Program-made: the position numbers and the translations under genes | In this document: piece after piece, positions 37,859 through 47,979 of the stretch | Numbering within the stretch: the first letter of the stretch is position 1 | How the letters are laid out: each line of letters begins with the position of its first letter | Assembly: GCA_945900755.1 (NCBI GenBank) | Contig: CAMDKS010000016.1 | Coordinates: 1-64,000 of the forward strand | DNA from: Bdellovibrio sp. ZAP7 | Lineage (GTDB): Bacteria; Bdellovibrionota_B; Oligoflexia; Oligoflexales; RGVZ01 | Length of the DNA stretch: 64,000 bases | Direction of reading: 5' to 3' | The notes under the pieces: model-generated | The model's input: only the letters and a program-made list of their open reading frames with translations | Told to the model about the DNA's origin: nothing | Database searches by the model: none

Positions 37859-38833
37859 ATGAATCAGGTCCTCTCACAAAATGAAGTCGATGCCCTATTG
37901 TCTGCTGTGTCAGACAACAAAATGGACACGCCTGGCGCAGAAGGTGGTGCGGCAGGCGCAGGGGTCGTGCAATACGATCTAGCCAACCAAGACCGTATTA
38001 TTCGCGGTCGAATGCCTACCCTCGACATCATTCACGATCGCTTCATACGACTTTTCCGGATGACCCTATCCAATTCTCTCAGAAAAATGGCCAACATTTC
38101 CGTAAACTCTACTGGTCCACTAAAATTTTCGGAGTTTATGAATTCCCTTCCACTGCCTTCATGTCTTAATATCTTGCGCCTTGATCCATTGCGCGGTGCA
38201 GCCGTTATGGTGATCGAATCGAAACTTCTCTACGCACTCGTCGATAGCTTTTTCGGCGGAAATGACGTGCCGTATACCAAAATTGAGGGTAAAGATTTTA
38301 CCCAAATTGAAATCAAAATCGCACGCCGCGTGGTCCTTGTAGCTATCGACGATCTTGAAAAAGCGTGGGAGCCCGTGTATCCGCTAAAAGTAGGTTACAG
38401 TCGAACGGAGATCAACCCACAATTCGTAGCGGTTGTTCCACCTTCCGACGTCGTCATAGCCACAACTTTTGACGTTGAACTTGAAAAAGTCAGCGGCACC
38501 ATCAAAATTGTTATTCCCTATGCCACTCTCGAACCAATCAAATCAAAATTATCGGTCGGATTTCAAAGTGAACAACTTGAAGTCGACTTTATTTGGATCA
38601 ATCGAATCAAGGAACAAATCATGGGCACAACGGCCAATATGCTGGTCAGACTTGGAGCCGCTGACATCACAGTGCGAGATCTTCTCGAGCTCGAACCTGG
38701 CGACATCATTCAACTTAACACAGACGCCACGATACCATTGGAAATCCTCGTCGAGGGGCTACCAAAATTCAGAGGCATCCCAGGTCTTTCTAAGGGCAAT
38801 CGCGCCATTAAAATTACGGACGTATTCGGATAA
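37859..38833 (+). CDS. fliM: Flagellar motor switch protein FliM
   Basis: LSQNEVDALLSAV; C-terminal SpoA domain. Confidence 0.96.
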   Translation: MNQVLSQNEVDALLSAVSDNKMDTPGAEGGAAGAGVVQYDLANQDRIIRGRMPTLDIIHDRFIRLFRMTLSNSLRKMANISVNSTGPLKFSEFMNSLPLPSCLNILRLDPLRGAAVMVIESKLLYALVDSFFGGNDVPYTKIEGKDFTQIEIKIARRVVLVAIDDLEKAWEPVYPLKVGYSRTEINPQFVAVVPPSDVVIATTFDVELEKVSGTIKIVIPYATLEPIKSKLSVGFQSEQLEVDFIWINRIKEQIMGTTANMLVRLGAADITVRDLLELEPGDIIQLNTDATIPLEILVEGLPKFRGIPGLSKGNRAIKITDVFG

Positions 38834-38904
38834 TCGACCCAACCAGTGTGCGAAACAACAGAATTAAAAAACGGCGAATCTAAAACCCAAAAAGGAGCTA
38901 CATC

Positions 38905-39318
38905 ATGACAATGGACGGCGGCGGATTAAGTGCAGAAGATTTCGGCCTCGGTGGCGATTTTGACGAAGCGGTAGCGGATGCTGGAGCCGGAGATAGCGGC
39001 AAGGATGAAGGCGGCGGCGGTGGTGGTCGCGTAGGAAAAACCGATTTCTCCAAATTAAAAATGATTTTGGACGTGCCACTAAAAGTGAGTGTCGAGCTCG
39101 GCCGAACTAAAATGCTGGTCAATGATCTCCTTCAGCTTGGCCAAGGTTCCGTCATTGAATTGGATAAAATTGCCGGCGAACCGATGGAAATCTTGATTAA
39201 TGACAAATTAGTGGCGATGGGCGAAGTGGTCGTCGTCAATGAAAAATTTGGCGTTCGTTTAACCGACGTTGTTAGCCAATTTGGTTTAGGTGACTTTACC
39301 CCAGCCAAAGAAGCCTAA
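38905..39318 (+). CDS. fliN: Flagellar motor switch protein FliN
   Basis: ILDVPLKVSVELGRTKMLVNDLLQLGQGSVIELDKIAGEPMEILIN. Confidence 0.95.
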   Translation: MTMDGGGLSAEDFGLGGDFDEAVADAGAGDSGKDEGGGGGGRVGKTDFSKLKMILDVPLKVSVELGRTKMLVNDLLQLGQGSVIELDKIAGEPMEILINDKLVAMGEVVVVNEKFGVRLTDVVSQFGLGDFTPAKEA

Positions 39319-39353
39319 GAAGCAAATTCCATTAATGTGCCGGGAGGCCTGCT

Positions 39354-40622
39354 ATGTCGACATTCGGAGTTCTGATTAAGGGTTCACTATCTGCGTCACT
39401 AATAATGACGCTGCTATTGACAACGAAAACCTTCGCTGCTGGAGTTGTTAGATCTCCTCAGTCCGCAGTTCCAACGGAGGCTCAAGAAGCGCTTTCCCCC
39501 ACCACACAAGCACCATCCAATTTTGTAGACGCCAAAGCAAATAATGCGCCTGGCAAAATGACCTCCCTAGGCGAAATAACCACGGAAGTAGAGGGAGACT
39601 TGACCATTGTCACGGCGCGTCTCAATAAAGTTCCGGAATGGAAAGATGTAATCCTAGAGGAGCACGGCACGTTTTTACAAATAAAATTGTCTAATACGAT
39701 GATCCCAGCCTCTGGTGAATTTATTGATGGCAATGGACCGTTTCTCAAAAAAATCGCAACATTCCAACTTCCAAATGAAGATGGGGCCTTGCGCCTGTTT
39801 GTAAATCAAGACGCCGCTAAAGCCAAACTTGCGAGCACCGCGGAGCTCATCGGCAACCGCCTTATCATCACCATTGATCACAATAAACTCGAACAACTTA
39901 TCTCTGTGCAACCTGCAAAATCTGCTGGAGAAACCGCATCCGACATTGTGGCTAAAACGCAAGTCGACAAAAATCTTGCCGCTCCCGGCGATCTAATTGC
40001 AGGTGCAGTAGCCGAAAAAGCATCTGCCGGAGCCACCCTCCAGTCACCGGCAGGCGGGGAGCTTCGCTCGCAACTCACGAAGGCCGCTGGTTTCTTTGCC
40101 GTTTTACTTCTAGCGCTAGTGGCATCGCAGGTCGTTCGAGCGAAACGACGAAAGTCAGGAAAATTTGATTTCAATCGTAGCATCTCCGAGCCTACGGCCA
40201 TGAAAGTCCTATCCAGCATTTCCGTTGGGCAAAAGCAAAAGGTGACTTTAATTCAAGTTGGACATCAAGAAATTTTAATTGGCGTCGGCCCAGAGACCGT
40301 CAACCTCATTACGATTATTGAATCCACTCCGAAGGTAAATCAATTTGCGAGACATCTGGAGTCTGCAAACCCGAATGCGGACATCCGTCTAAAATCTCCT
40401 AATGAGGCCACCCCCCCCCTTCAGGCACGCAGACCAGTGGCCGCATCAACAACAACACGACCGTCCACACAGCCCTCCGCCACATCAACTGTCAAGGGCA
40501 ACCGCATAAATGTCGGCGTGGGTGACGAAGGCCCAAAAAATTTGAATTCCCCCACAAACCAAAAAAATGACGACATCACCCGAATTCTGAGAGACCGCCT
40601 ACGCAACATCCCACCAGGATAA
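39354..40622 (+). CDS. fliO: FliO-like flagellar biosynthesis protein with long N-terminal (AMIN-like) domain
   Basis: Position between fliN and fliP; TM then KVLSSISVGQKQKVTLIQVGHQEILIGVGPETVNLI; N-terminal periplasmic-type beta domain. Confidence 0.75.
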   Translation: MSTFGVLIKGSLSASLIMTLLLTTKTFAAGVVRSPQSAVPTEAQEALSPTTQAPSNFVDAKANNAPGKMTSLGEITTEVEGDLTIVTARLNKVPEWKDVILEEHGTFLQIKLSNTMIPASGEFIDGNGPFLKKIATFQLPNEDGALRLFVNQDAAKAKLASTAELIGNRLIITIDHNKLEQLISVQPAKSAGETASDIVAKTQVDKNLAAPGDLIAGAVAEKASAGATLQSPAGGELRSQLTKAAGFFAVLLLALVASQVVRAKRRKSGKFDFNRSISEPTAMKVLSSISVGQKQKVTLIQVGHQEILIGVGPETVNLITIIESTPKVNQFARHLESANPNADIRLKSPNEATPPLQARRPVAASTTTRPSTQPSATSTVKGNRINVGVGDEGPKNLNSPTNQKNDDITRILRDRLRNIPPG

Positions 40623-40679
40623 TCGGCTCAGCCACGGAGACCAATCTAAATGAGACCAACGAAGGGGCAAAGAAGCTAA

Positions 40680-41456
40680 ATGCGTGACTCGACCAAAATA
40701 CTGTTAACCGCATCTGCCGCAATTGTCCTTGCGGCGGCAGCCGTTTCATTTGGCGACACGCTCGCCGCGACCAGCATGCCAAAACTTCAATTGAATCTGA
40801 CCCAATCAGATGATCCATCGTCCGTTGTGCCAGCCATTAAAATCGTGAGCATCCTAACCATCCTAAGCGTCGCGCCCGCCATTTTACTCATGATGACTTC
40901 TTTCACTCGGATTTTGGTCGTCTTAAGCTTTCTAAAGCAAGCGATCGGAACAAACACAATGCCACCCAATCAGGTGGTGTTGGGTCTGTCACTTTTCTTA
41001 ACGATGTTTACGATGGCGCCTGTATGGGGACCCATTAATGATCGCGTCATAACACCGCTCACGCAAAACGCAATCACCCAAGAACAAGCGTTAAATGAAA
41101 TTTCAAAACCAATCAGAAAATTCATGCTCGCCGAAACACGCGAAACTGACCTCGGACTATTTATGAATCTGTCAAAAATGCCAAAGCCAGCCACTCAAAA
41201 TGACATTCCTATGAGCGTCTTGATACCCTCCTTCATGATTAGTGAGCTCAAGACGGCCTTTCAAATTGGGTTTCTCATATATATTCCGTTTCTGGTCATC
41301 GACATGGTGGTTTCCGCCATACTAATGGCCATGGGAATGATGATGCTCCCTCCAACCGTGGTCTCACTGCCTTTCAAATTAGTACTTTTTGTCTTAGTCG
41401 ATGGTTGGGCACTTATTGTTGGTGCCTTAGTGAAAAGTTTTCACACGTATTCATAG
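40680..41456 (+). CDS. fliP: Flagellar type III export protein FliP
   Basis: LMMTSFTRILVVLSFLKQAIGTNTMPPNQVVLGLSLFLTMF. Confidence 0.97.
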   Translation: MRDSTKILLTASAAIVLAAAAVSFGDTLAATSMPKLQLNLTQSDDPSSVVPAIKIVSILTILSVAPAILLMMTSFTRILVVLSFLKQAIGTNTMPPNQVVLGLSLFLTMFTMAPVWGPINDRVITPLTQNAITQEQALNEISKPIRKFMLAETRETDLGLFMNLSKMPKPATQNDIPMSVLIPSFMISELKTAFQIGFLIYIPFLVIDMVVSAILMAMGMMMLPPTVVSLPFKLVLFVLVDGWALIVGALVKSFHTYS

Positions 41457-41470
41457 TTAGGAGTTAGCCC

Positions 41471-41740
41471 GTGACTGAACAAACCGTAATTGACCTGGGA
41501 CTTGAGGCCATTTGGATCGCCTCATTAATTGCGGCTCCCGCTCTATTGGCGATATTGGTCACTGGCCTAATTGTCTCCATTTTGCAGGCGGCTACGCAAA
41601 TCAATGAGCAGACGTTGTCATTCATTCCCAAAATTTTGATCATGACCGTAGCGTTAGCCATCACAGGGCCTTGGATTCTAGAGACGATCACACACTATAC
41701 CATCAGCATTTTTGACAAAATTCCAGAAATCGCTCGTTAA
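41471..41740 (+). CDS. fliQ: Flagellar export protein FliQ
   Basis: 89-aa two-TM protein, ILQAATQINEQTLSFIPKI. Confidence 0.96.
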   Translation: MTEQTVIDLGLEAIWIASLIAAPALLAILVTGLIVSILQAATQINEQTLSFIPKILIMTVALAITGPWILETITHYTISIFDKIPEIAR

Positions 41741-41755
41741 AAGGGAGTACTGATC

Positions 41756-42544
41756 GTGTTCGCATTTGACACCGGTGACATTTTAACCGCCACTGCAACG
41801 TTCCTTAGGATCGCTTGCATTGTTTCGTTACTGCCGCTATTCGGAGAGTCAAATGTTCCCGTGCGAGTCAGAATTTTGCTGTCACTCGCACTGACAGCCG
41901 GCATCTATCCTATGCTCCCGAAAAGCTATGCTGCCGGTGTCGCGATTGCACTTCAAGACGTCGCCTCTCTGTGCCTTATGATGATGCGGGAGATGCTGAT
42001 CGGCATAGTCCTAGGCTATGTTGCAAAATTAGCGTTTGATGGCCTTGTTATGGGGGCAAGCTTGATCGGCATTCAGATGGGATTTAATACCGCCAGCATT
42101 TTCATGCCTGACAGCAATGAACAAACCAACGGCTTTAGTGCGTTGCATCGGCTGCTAATTATTCTCATTTTTCTTGCGTTGAACATGCACCATATTTACA
42201 TTCGGTCCATTTTTGACAGTTTTAACTTGATACCCATTGGACATGCGATGCCAACAGGAAGCCTACAAGAACTACTGCTCATGGTTTCCTCTGGAATCTT
42301 TTTGACGGCCGTGCAATTGGCGGCACCGATATTAGTTGGCCTACTCTTTTCCACTGCGGCTCTTGGTCTTATTAACCGAGCGGTGCCCCAGGCCAATGTA
42401 TTTGTCATGAGCTTTCCGGCTAATTTCTTCGTCGGTCTCTTCTTGTATATGGCCATGCTACCGCTACTGCCTGGGTGGCTTGAAAATTATTTTAAAAACA
42501 GCCAAGAGCAGATCATGTCTGCCTACGCTCTACTAGCAAAGTAA
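41756..42544 (+). CDS. fliR: Flagellar export protein FliR
   Basis: Multi-TM FliR family, gene order. Confidence 0.95.
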   Translation: MFAFDTGDILTATATFLRIACIVSLLPLFGESNVPVRVRILLSLALTAGIYPMLPKSYAAGVAIALQDVASLCLMMMREMLIGIVLGYVAKLAFDGLVMGASLIGIQMGFNTASIFMPDSNEQTNGFSALHRLLIILIFLALNMHHIYIRSIFDSFNLIPIGHAMPTGSLQELLLMVSSGIFLTAVQLAAPILVGLLFSTAALGLINRAVPQANVFVMSFPANFFVGLFLYMAMLPLLPGWLENYFKNSQEQIMSAYALLAK

Positions 42545-42559
42545 GGGGGATTCGACATT

Positions 42560-43666
42560 ATGGGCGACGAAGCTCCCGATAAGGAAGACAAGACCGAAGA
42601 GGCGTCCCCGGAGCGTCGGGAAGACTATCGCGAAAAAGGTAACGTGGCGCACAGTCACGAGTTAAGTCAAGTTGCGGGCCTTGCGGCTATCGCCACTTGT
42701 ATAGGTTGGTACATGCCGCAGGTGTCGACTCAATGCCAAAAACTTCTCACAAAGTCTTTTCAATCGATTCAATATTTTCGCGTGACTGATAAAAACATCG
42801 TTAGTCACTTGAGCTCTATTTGGACTGATGTCTTGGTTATCATATTGCCGTTTTTCATAATTGCGGCCACCGCAGGTGTCGTCGTGACGCTTCTCCAAAC
42901 ACAATTCAACTTTTCTTGGGAAAAATTAGAGCCAAATTGGGGAAAGCTAAATCCATTTCCTGGAATTGCTAGAATGTTCAGTATGGAAACGTTCGTAGGC
43001 CTCATTAAGAGCACCGCAAAACTTGCGACGGTGTCCATCATTTCTTGGCTCGTCCTTGCTGGCGAGTGGCGTCAAATTCCTGGTCTTCTTGCCGTCAATT
43101 ACGCGGCAGCTTGGGCCTATTGGGCAGAAATCACGAGGCAACTATTGTGGGGCGTCGTCGGCCTCATGCTTTTTATTGGCGCAGCCGACTACATCTATTT
43201 GTTCATCTCGCTAGAAAATAAAATGAAAATGTCTAAGCAAGAGGTTAAGGAAGAAACAAAGCAACGGGAAACCGATCCGCACGTTAAAGCTAGATTACGC
43301 CGAATGGGGCGTGAAATCGCAAACCGAAAAACGTTGGACAACGTCAAAACTGCAACCGTGCTCGTCACAAATCCAACACACTACTCAATCGCCATCAAAT
43401 ATGAAGTGGGAATGGCCGCACCGCTTGTCGTCGGCAAGGGAGTCGATTTCCTGGCCTTAAAAATGCGAGAGAGGGCCAAAGAACTCGACATCCCGATTAT
43501 CGAAAACGTGCCGCTTGCTCGCGCCCTTTATGCCGCGGTGAAGGAGGGCGAAGAAATTCCCGTCAGTATGTATCAGGCCGTCAGCGAAATTATCAAATTT
43601 ATTTTCCAACTAAAGGGAATCAAGATTCCGAAAAAGAAAATCGACATCACAGAAATTAACGCCTAA
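42560..43666 (+). CDS. flhB: Flagellar export switch protein FlhB
   Basis: DKTEEASPERREDYREKGNVAHS; autocleavage motif NPTH (VTNPTHYSIAIKYE). Confidence 0.97.
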   Translation: MGDEAPDKEDKTEEASPERREDYREKGNVAHSHELSQVAGLAAIATCIGWYMPQVSTQCQKLLTKSFQSIQYFRVTDKNIVSHLSSIWTDVLVIILPFFIIAATAGVVVTLLQTQFNFSWEKLEPNWGKLNPFPGIARMFSMETFVGLIKSTAKLATVSIISWLVLAGEWRQIPGLLAVNYAAAWAYWAEITRQLLWGVVGLMLFIGAADYIYLFISLENKMKMSKQEVKEETKQRETDPHVKARLRRMGREIANRKTLDNVKTATVLVTNPTHYSIAIKYEVGMAAPLVVGKGVDFLALKMRERAKELDIPIIENVPLARALYAAVKEGEEIPVSMYQAVSEIIKFIFQLKGIKIPKKKIDITEINA

Positions 43667-43684
43667 AAAGAGTGAGGAATAGTC

Positions 43685-45811
43685 ATGGCACTGGCCACAG
43701 CAAAATCGGTCCTAAAAAACCAGGAAGAAATGGGGATCAAGGGTCCAACCGTATGGGACCTTGTCAAAAGTACCGACGTTCAGTTTGCTGTAGGCATTGT
43801 GGGCGGCGTGTTTTTGATGTTAGTGCCGCTTCCCGCCTTCCTGCTGGACGTGCTCTTAGCTATTTCCATAACCATGGGCGTTTTGATTTTGCTGATTTCA
43901 ACCTACATCAAAGAACCACTAGAGTTTTCCACCTTTCCAACCGTCTTGCTTTTGACAACCGGCCTGCGACTATCACTCAACGTGGCAAGTACCAGGTCCA
44001 TACTTCTCAATGGCGCAACTGGTGAAGTGTCACATGTTATCAAGGGCTTTGGAGATTTCGTTGTCGGGGGGAATTATTTTGTAGGCGTCGTGATCTTTCT
44101 AATTTTGAACGTCGTCAACTTTTTCGTAATTACGAAAGGTTCTGGTCGAGTCGCGGAAGTTAGCGCGAGATTTACCTTGGATGCGATGCCAGGTAAACAG
44201 ATGGCCATTGACGCCGAGCTGAATGCTGGCGCGATCGACCGCGATGAAGCGAAACGCCGCCGTCGTAAGGTAGAGCGCGAAGCGGACTTTCACGGAGCCA
44301 TGGACGGTGCCTCAAAATTCGTGCGAGGAGATGCCATAGCGGGCATCATCATTACGTTGATCAACGTAATTGTGGGTCTGGCGATTGGTGTGATGCAACA
44401 CGGACTGACGTTCAAGGATGCGGCCGCCAAGTTCACCCTTTTGTCTATCGGAGACGGGCTAGTTGCCATCATTCCTTCACTGCTCATTTCAATTGCTGCA
44501 GGTATCGTCGTCACGAGAAGCTCCACTGACACCGGCCTCAGCGAAGAAATTCAGGGACAAGTCATTGCGCACACAAAGCCGCTATACGTTTGTTGTGGTC
44601 TGATGTTCGTACTTGGGTGCCTACCAGGGTTTCCGTTTTTCGCCTTCATGGCATTGGCCACACTATTCTACTACCTGGCTCGTCATAGTGCTGCCACTGC
44701 TGCGGAAAAAGGTGCTGCAAAAATTGCGGATGAAGCCAACAAGAATAGACTTTCTGAAGGCACCGCGGACTCCATCGAAACGATGCTTCATGTCGATACG
44801 CTTAGCCTTGAGGTGGGGGTAGGTCTCGTGCCCTTAGTTGACACTAGTCAAGACGGCGAGGTTCTAGAACGAATTGTAAGCGCAAGAAAGCAATTTGCTC
44901 AAGACCTAGGGATTATCGTTCCTATGGTCATGGTGCGAGACAATATTCAGCTTAAGCCTGGCGAATATCAAATTATGCTCAAGGGAAATACCATTGGGCG
45001 CGGCAACTTAATCGTCGATCACTGGCTTGCCATGGATCCGGGAGATATCACTGATCCAGTGAAGGGGATCAAAGGCAAAGAGCCAGCTTACGGCCTGGAC
45101 GCTCTTTGGATAAAGACCTCGCAAAAAGACGAAGCGAGTTTCCGTGGGTACACGGTCGTAAATTGTCCGACTGTTATTGTGACCCACTTAACCAAATTAA
45201 TCGGGGAAAATGCCCATAACTTATTGGGCCGACAGGAAACTCAAAAATTGATTGATAATCTTAAGGCCGACGCCCCGAAAGTCGTCGAAGAGGTCGTTGG
45301 GCCTGATCGTCTATCCCTAGGTGATGTCGTGAAAGTGCTTCAAAATCTTTTGGCGGAATCGGTAAGTATTCGCGATATGCATAGTGTTTTCGAAACCTTG
45401 GCTGATCATTGTAAAAAAGTGACGCACCCTGACACGCTAACGCGTTACGTCAGAAAAGCGCTAGGTCGTGGTATAATTAAGAAGTATTTGGCAAACGAAA
45501 ATACCCTTCACATTGCTACCCTTGATCGTGCCGTAGAAGATGTTTTAGTGGGCGCACTCCAGACGGCGGAAGATGGAACAACCTACTTCAACATTGACAC
45601 CCGTTATGTCGAGAGACTTCTGAATCAGGTTGCTGAGACCATGCGAAAATTCGACCCACTTGGCACCATGCCTGTTCTTGTTTGTGGATCGCGAATTCGG
45701 TGGGATCTAAGAAAGCTGATTAATCGTTTTGTGCCTGGTGTTGTTGTGCTGGCATTCGATGAAATTCCATCCGAGGTTCAAACAAATAAAGTGGGTGTTG
45801 TTACTCTTTAA
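43685..45811 (+). CDS. flhA: Flagellar export protein FlhA
   Basis: TFPTVLLLTTGLRLSLNVASTRSILL; RFTLDAMPGKQMAIDAELNAG. Confidence 0.97.
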   Translation: MALATAKSVLKNQEEMGIKGPTVWDLVKSTDVQFAVGIVGGVFLMLVPLPAFLLDVLLAISITMGVLILLISTYIKEPLEFSTFPTVLLLTTGLRLSLNVASTRSILLNGATGEVSHVIKGFGDFVVGGNYFVGVVIFLILNVVNFFVITKGSGRVAEVSARFTLDAMPGKQMAIDAELNAGAIDRDEAKRRRRKVEREADFHGAMDGASKFVRGDAIAGIIITLINVIVGLAIGVMQHGLTFKDAAAKFTLLSIGDGLVAIIPSLLISIAAGIVVTRSSTDTGLSEEIQGQVIAHTKPLYVCCGLMFVLGCLPGFPFFAFMALATLFYYLARHSAATAAEKGAAKIADEANKNRLSEGTADSIETMLHVDTLSLEVGVGLVPLVDTSQDGEVLERIVSARKQFAQDLGIIVPMVMVRDNIQLKPGEYQIMLKGNTIGRGNLIVDHWLAMDPGDITDPVKGIKGKEPAYGLDALWIKTSQKDEASFRGYTVVNCPTVIVTHLTKLIGENAHNLLGRQETQKLIDNLKADAPKVVEEVVGPDRLSLGDVVKVLQNLLAESVSIRDMHSVFETLADHCKKVTHPDTLTRYVRKALGRGIIKKYLANENTLHIATLDRAVEDVLVGALQTAEDGTTYFNIDTRYVERLLNQVAETMRKFDPLGTMPVLVCGSRIRWDLRKLINRFVPGVVVLAFDEIPSEVQTNKVGVVTL

Positions 45812-45840
45812 GAAGTTCTATTTTCGAGGAGAATACTAAA

Positions 45841-47022
45841 ATGCAAGTAAGAAAATTTGAAGCCACAAGCATGAGAGACGCACTATCTGCAGTAAAACGG
45901 GAGTTAGGCATCAACGCGGTGATCCTTTCAACCAAGGAACTGGCTGCGACTGACGCGGGGATGCCCAAATTATTCGAGGTGACTGCTGCCGCCTCCGTTA
46001 CGTCGAAACCAGGTGCAGAGTCCAGACCTCGGGCTGGCGATGACACATCAAATGCACGCTCTAACTCTGACTCCGACATTCACAACAAGCTCGCTGTTCT
46101 CGGCGAATCGATGGCAACCGCGAGGCAATCACGCCTTATCGAAGGTGGGATTTATGACTTAAAGTCTCTTGTACTCGATCTTCTGCGCGAGCAGAAATCT
46201 GGATCTAATATTCCTCCTCATCTGTTTGCGATAGACCGCACACTTACGGCAGCCGGCGTAGACCCTGCAATCATTGCAGAACTGAATCGCCACCTTGCTG
46301 CACTGCCTGCACCTGCCGCGATCGTCGACATCGCAAATGACAATGTTGAAAAGTACTATCAAGACTTGGCTATGCGCTGGCTAATGAAGCGAATAAAAAT
46401 CGCCCCCAAGTGGACAAACATTGCGGGCATGACAAATGTCCACGTTATATTGGGGACTCCTGGCGCAGGCAAGAGCACACTGGTATCAAAAATCGCAACG
46501 GCTGTGACCAAAAAGGATCGACACAAGGTTGCTATTATCAGCTGGGATGCCGAAAAACTTGGTGCCAGTGAACAGACCAGAATTTACAGCAAGATTCTCG
46601 GCGTCGAGCACCACATCATTAGCAGAGCTGAGGAGCTGAAACCTGCTGTGTTACGCCTCCGCGACGTGGATCTTTTATTGGTAGACACGGCCGGTCGAAA
46701 TCCGGTCGACACGTCAAGCTTGGTTGCACTAGAGATCATAAAAAGTCAGGGCCTCTCTCTAGAATTTCATTTGGTCCTGAGCGCTACCGAAAAACAGTCC
46801 CTTCAAGATCGGACTATTCGCCATTTCAGCACCATTGGAATTTCGAGTGTCGCTTTTTCTAAGCTCGACGAGGTGCCGGCGTGGGGCGACATATTTAACG
46901 CCTCCTGCAAGTGGTCACTCCCGCTAAGTTGGCTCTCGTGGTCCCACATGCCGTCGGATATCCCCGAGCGCGCCTCCCGTGAGGCCATTGCCTCGCAATT
47001 ATTTAAGGTCGCAACCGAATAG
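45841..47022 (+). CDS. flhF: Flagellar SRP-like GTPase FlhF
   Basis: MQVRKFEATSMRDALSAVKRELGINAVILSTKE; GTPGAGKSTLVSKIA; DTAGRN. Confidence 0.92.
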   Translation: MQVRKFEATSMRDALSAVKRELGINAVILSTKELAATDAGMPKLFEVTAAASVTSKPGAESRPRAGDDTSNARSNSDSDIHNKLAVLGESMATARQSRLIEGGIYDLKSLVLDLLREQKSGSNIPPHLFAIDRTLTAAGVDPAIIAELNRHLAALPAPAAIVDIANDNVEKYYQDLAMRWLMKRIKIAPKWTNIAGMTNVHVILGTPGAGKSTLVSKIATAVTKKDRHKVAIISWDAEKLGASEQTRIYSKILGVEHHIISRAEELKPAVLRLRDVDLLLVDTAGRNPVDTSSLVALEIIKSQGLSLEFHLVLSATEKQSLQDRTIRHFSTIGISSVAFSKLDEVPAWGDIFNASCKWSLPLSWLSWSHMPSDIPERASREAIASQLFKVATE

Positions 47023-47088
47023 TCATTCCTAGGAACGTCGCTCTAGGTAGAGCTCTAGATTCACAGGTGGACAATAAGGAGTTTGCTG

Positions 47089-47922
47089 GTGGGAAAAATA
47101 ATTGCGGTGACAAGTGGTAAAGGCGGCGTTGGAAAAACAATGTCGACAATTAATATGGCTCTTTCGGCGGCAAAATCCGGCGCGCGAGTATTAATTGTTG
47201 ACGGTGATTTGGGGCTGTCAAATGTGGACGTGGTCATGGGCCTGCAACCATCCGGCACGCTAAAAGAGGTCTTAGAGGGGCAGGTGACCATCGCCGAAAT
47301 TGTGGCGCACAGTCCACTAGGAATTGACGTCATATCTTCAGGAACTGGCGTGACGCAATTAGCCAACATGAATCCTCTTAGCCGAAGCTTTCTTGTTCAT
47401 GAACTTGCACGGCTCCCTAACTCCTATGACTATGTGTTCATCGACACGGGGGCAGGGATTTCTGAGTCTGTGCTAACGCTGAATAGTACCAGTGATATTT
47501 TTGTGGTGGTGACCACTCCAGAGCCGCACGCAATGACTGATGCCTATGCCGTTATTAAAGTAATGGCCGAAGAATATGATCGACGCGAATGTGCCATCAT
47601 TGTAAATCAAGCCATAAATGATGATGAAGGTAAACGCGTAGCTGCACGCTTAGCTGAAGTTGCACTAAAATTTTGTGACTCTACGGTTCACTTCGCTGGG
47701 ACAGTTCCGCGAGATGGGAGTCTAGTGCGAGCCGTTTTAGCACGTCAAGTGGGAGCTGAAGGCTCGCTCTCGTCCCTATGTGGACAAGGTTGGAGTCAGT
47801 CTTGGTGCAGGATTTTGCAATTGCTAAATTCGGGTGAATTGAGCACAGGTTCCGCTGGATTGAACTCTGTTTGGGACGCCCTATCGGCTCCTCCTTCAGG
47901 GCGTCAAAATATTGGCTTGTAA
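47089..47922 (+). CDS. flhG: MinD-like ATPase FlhG/YlxH
   Basis: IIAVTSGKGGVGKTMSTINMAL; GTG start at 47089 better spaced from AAGGA than TTG at 47083. Confidence 0.92.
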   Translation: MGKIIAVTSGKGGVGKTMSTINMALSAAKSGARVLIVDGDLGLSNVDVVMGLQPSGTLKEVLEGQVTIAEIVAHSPLGIDVISSGTGVTQLANMNPLSRSFLVHELARLPNSYDYVFIDTGAGISESVLTLNSTSDIFVVVTTPEPHAMTDAYAVIKVMAEEYDRRECAIIVNQAINDDEGKRVAARLAEVALKFCDSTVHFAGTVPRDGSLVRAVLARQVGAEGSLSSLCGQGWSQSWCRILQLLNSGELSTGSAGLNSVWDALSAPPSGRQNIGL

Positions 47923-47979
47923 CGCTTTCTGGATGAAATGCTGTAAAATACTATATGAAATCAATTTGAGGCAACACAG

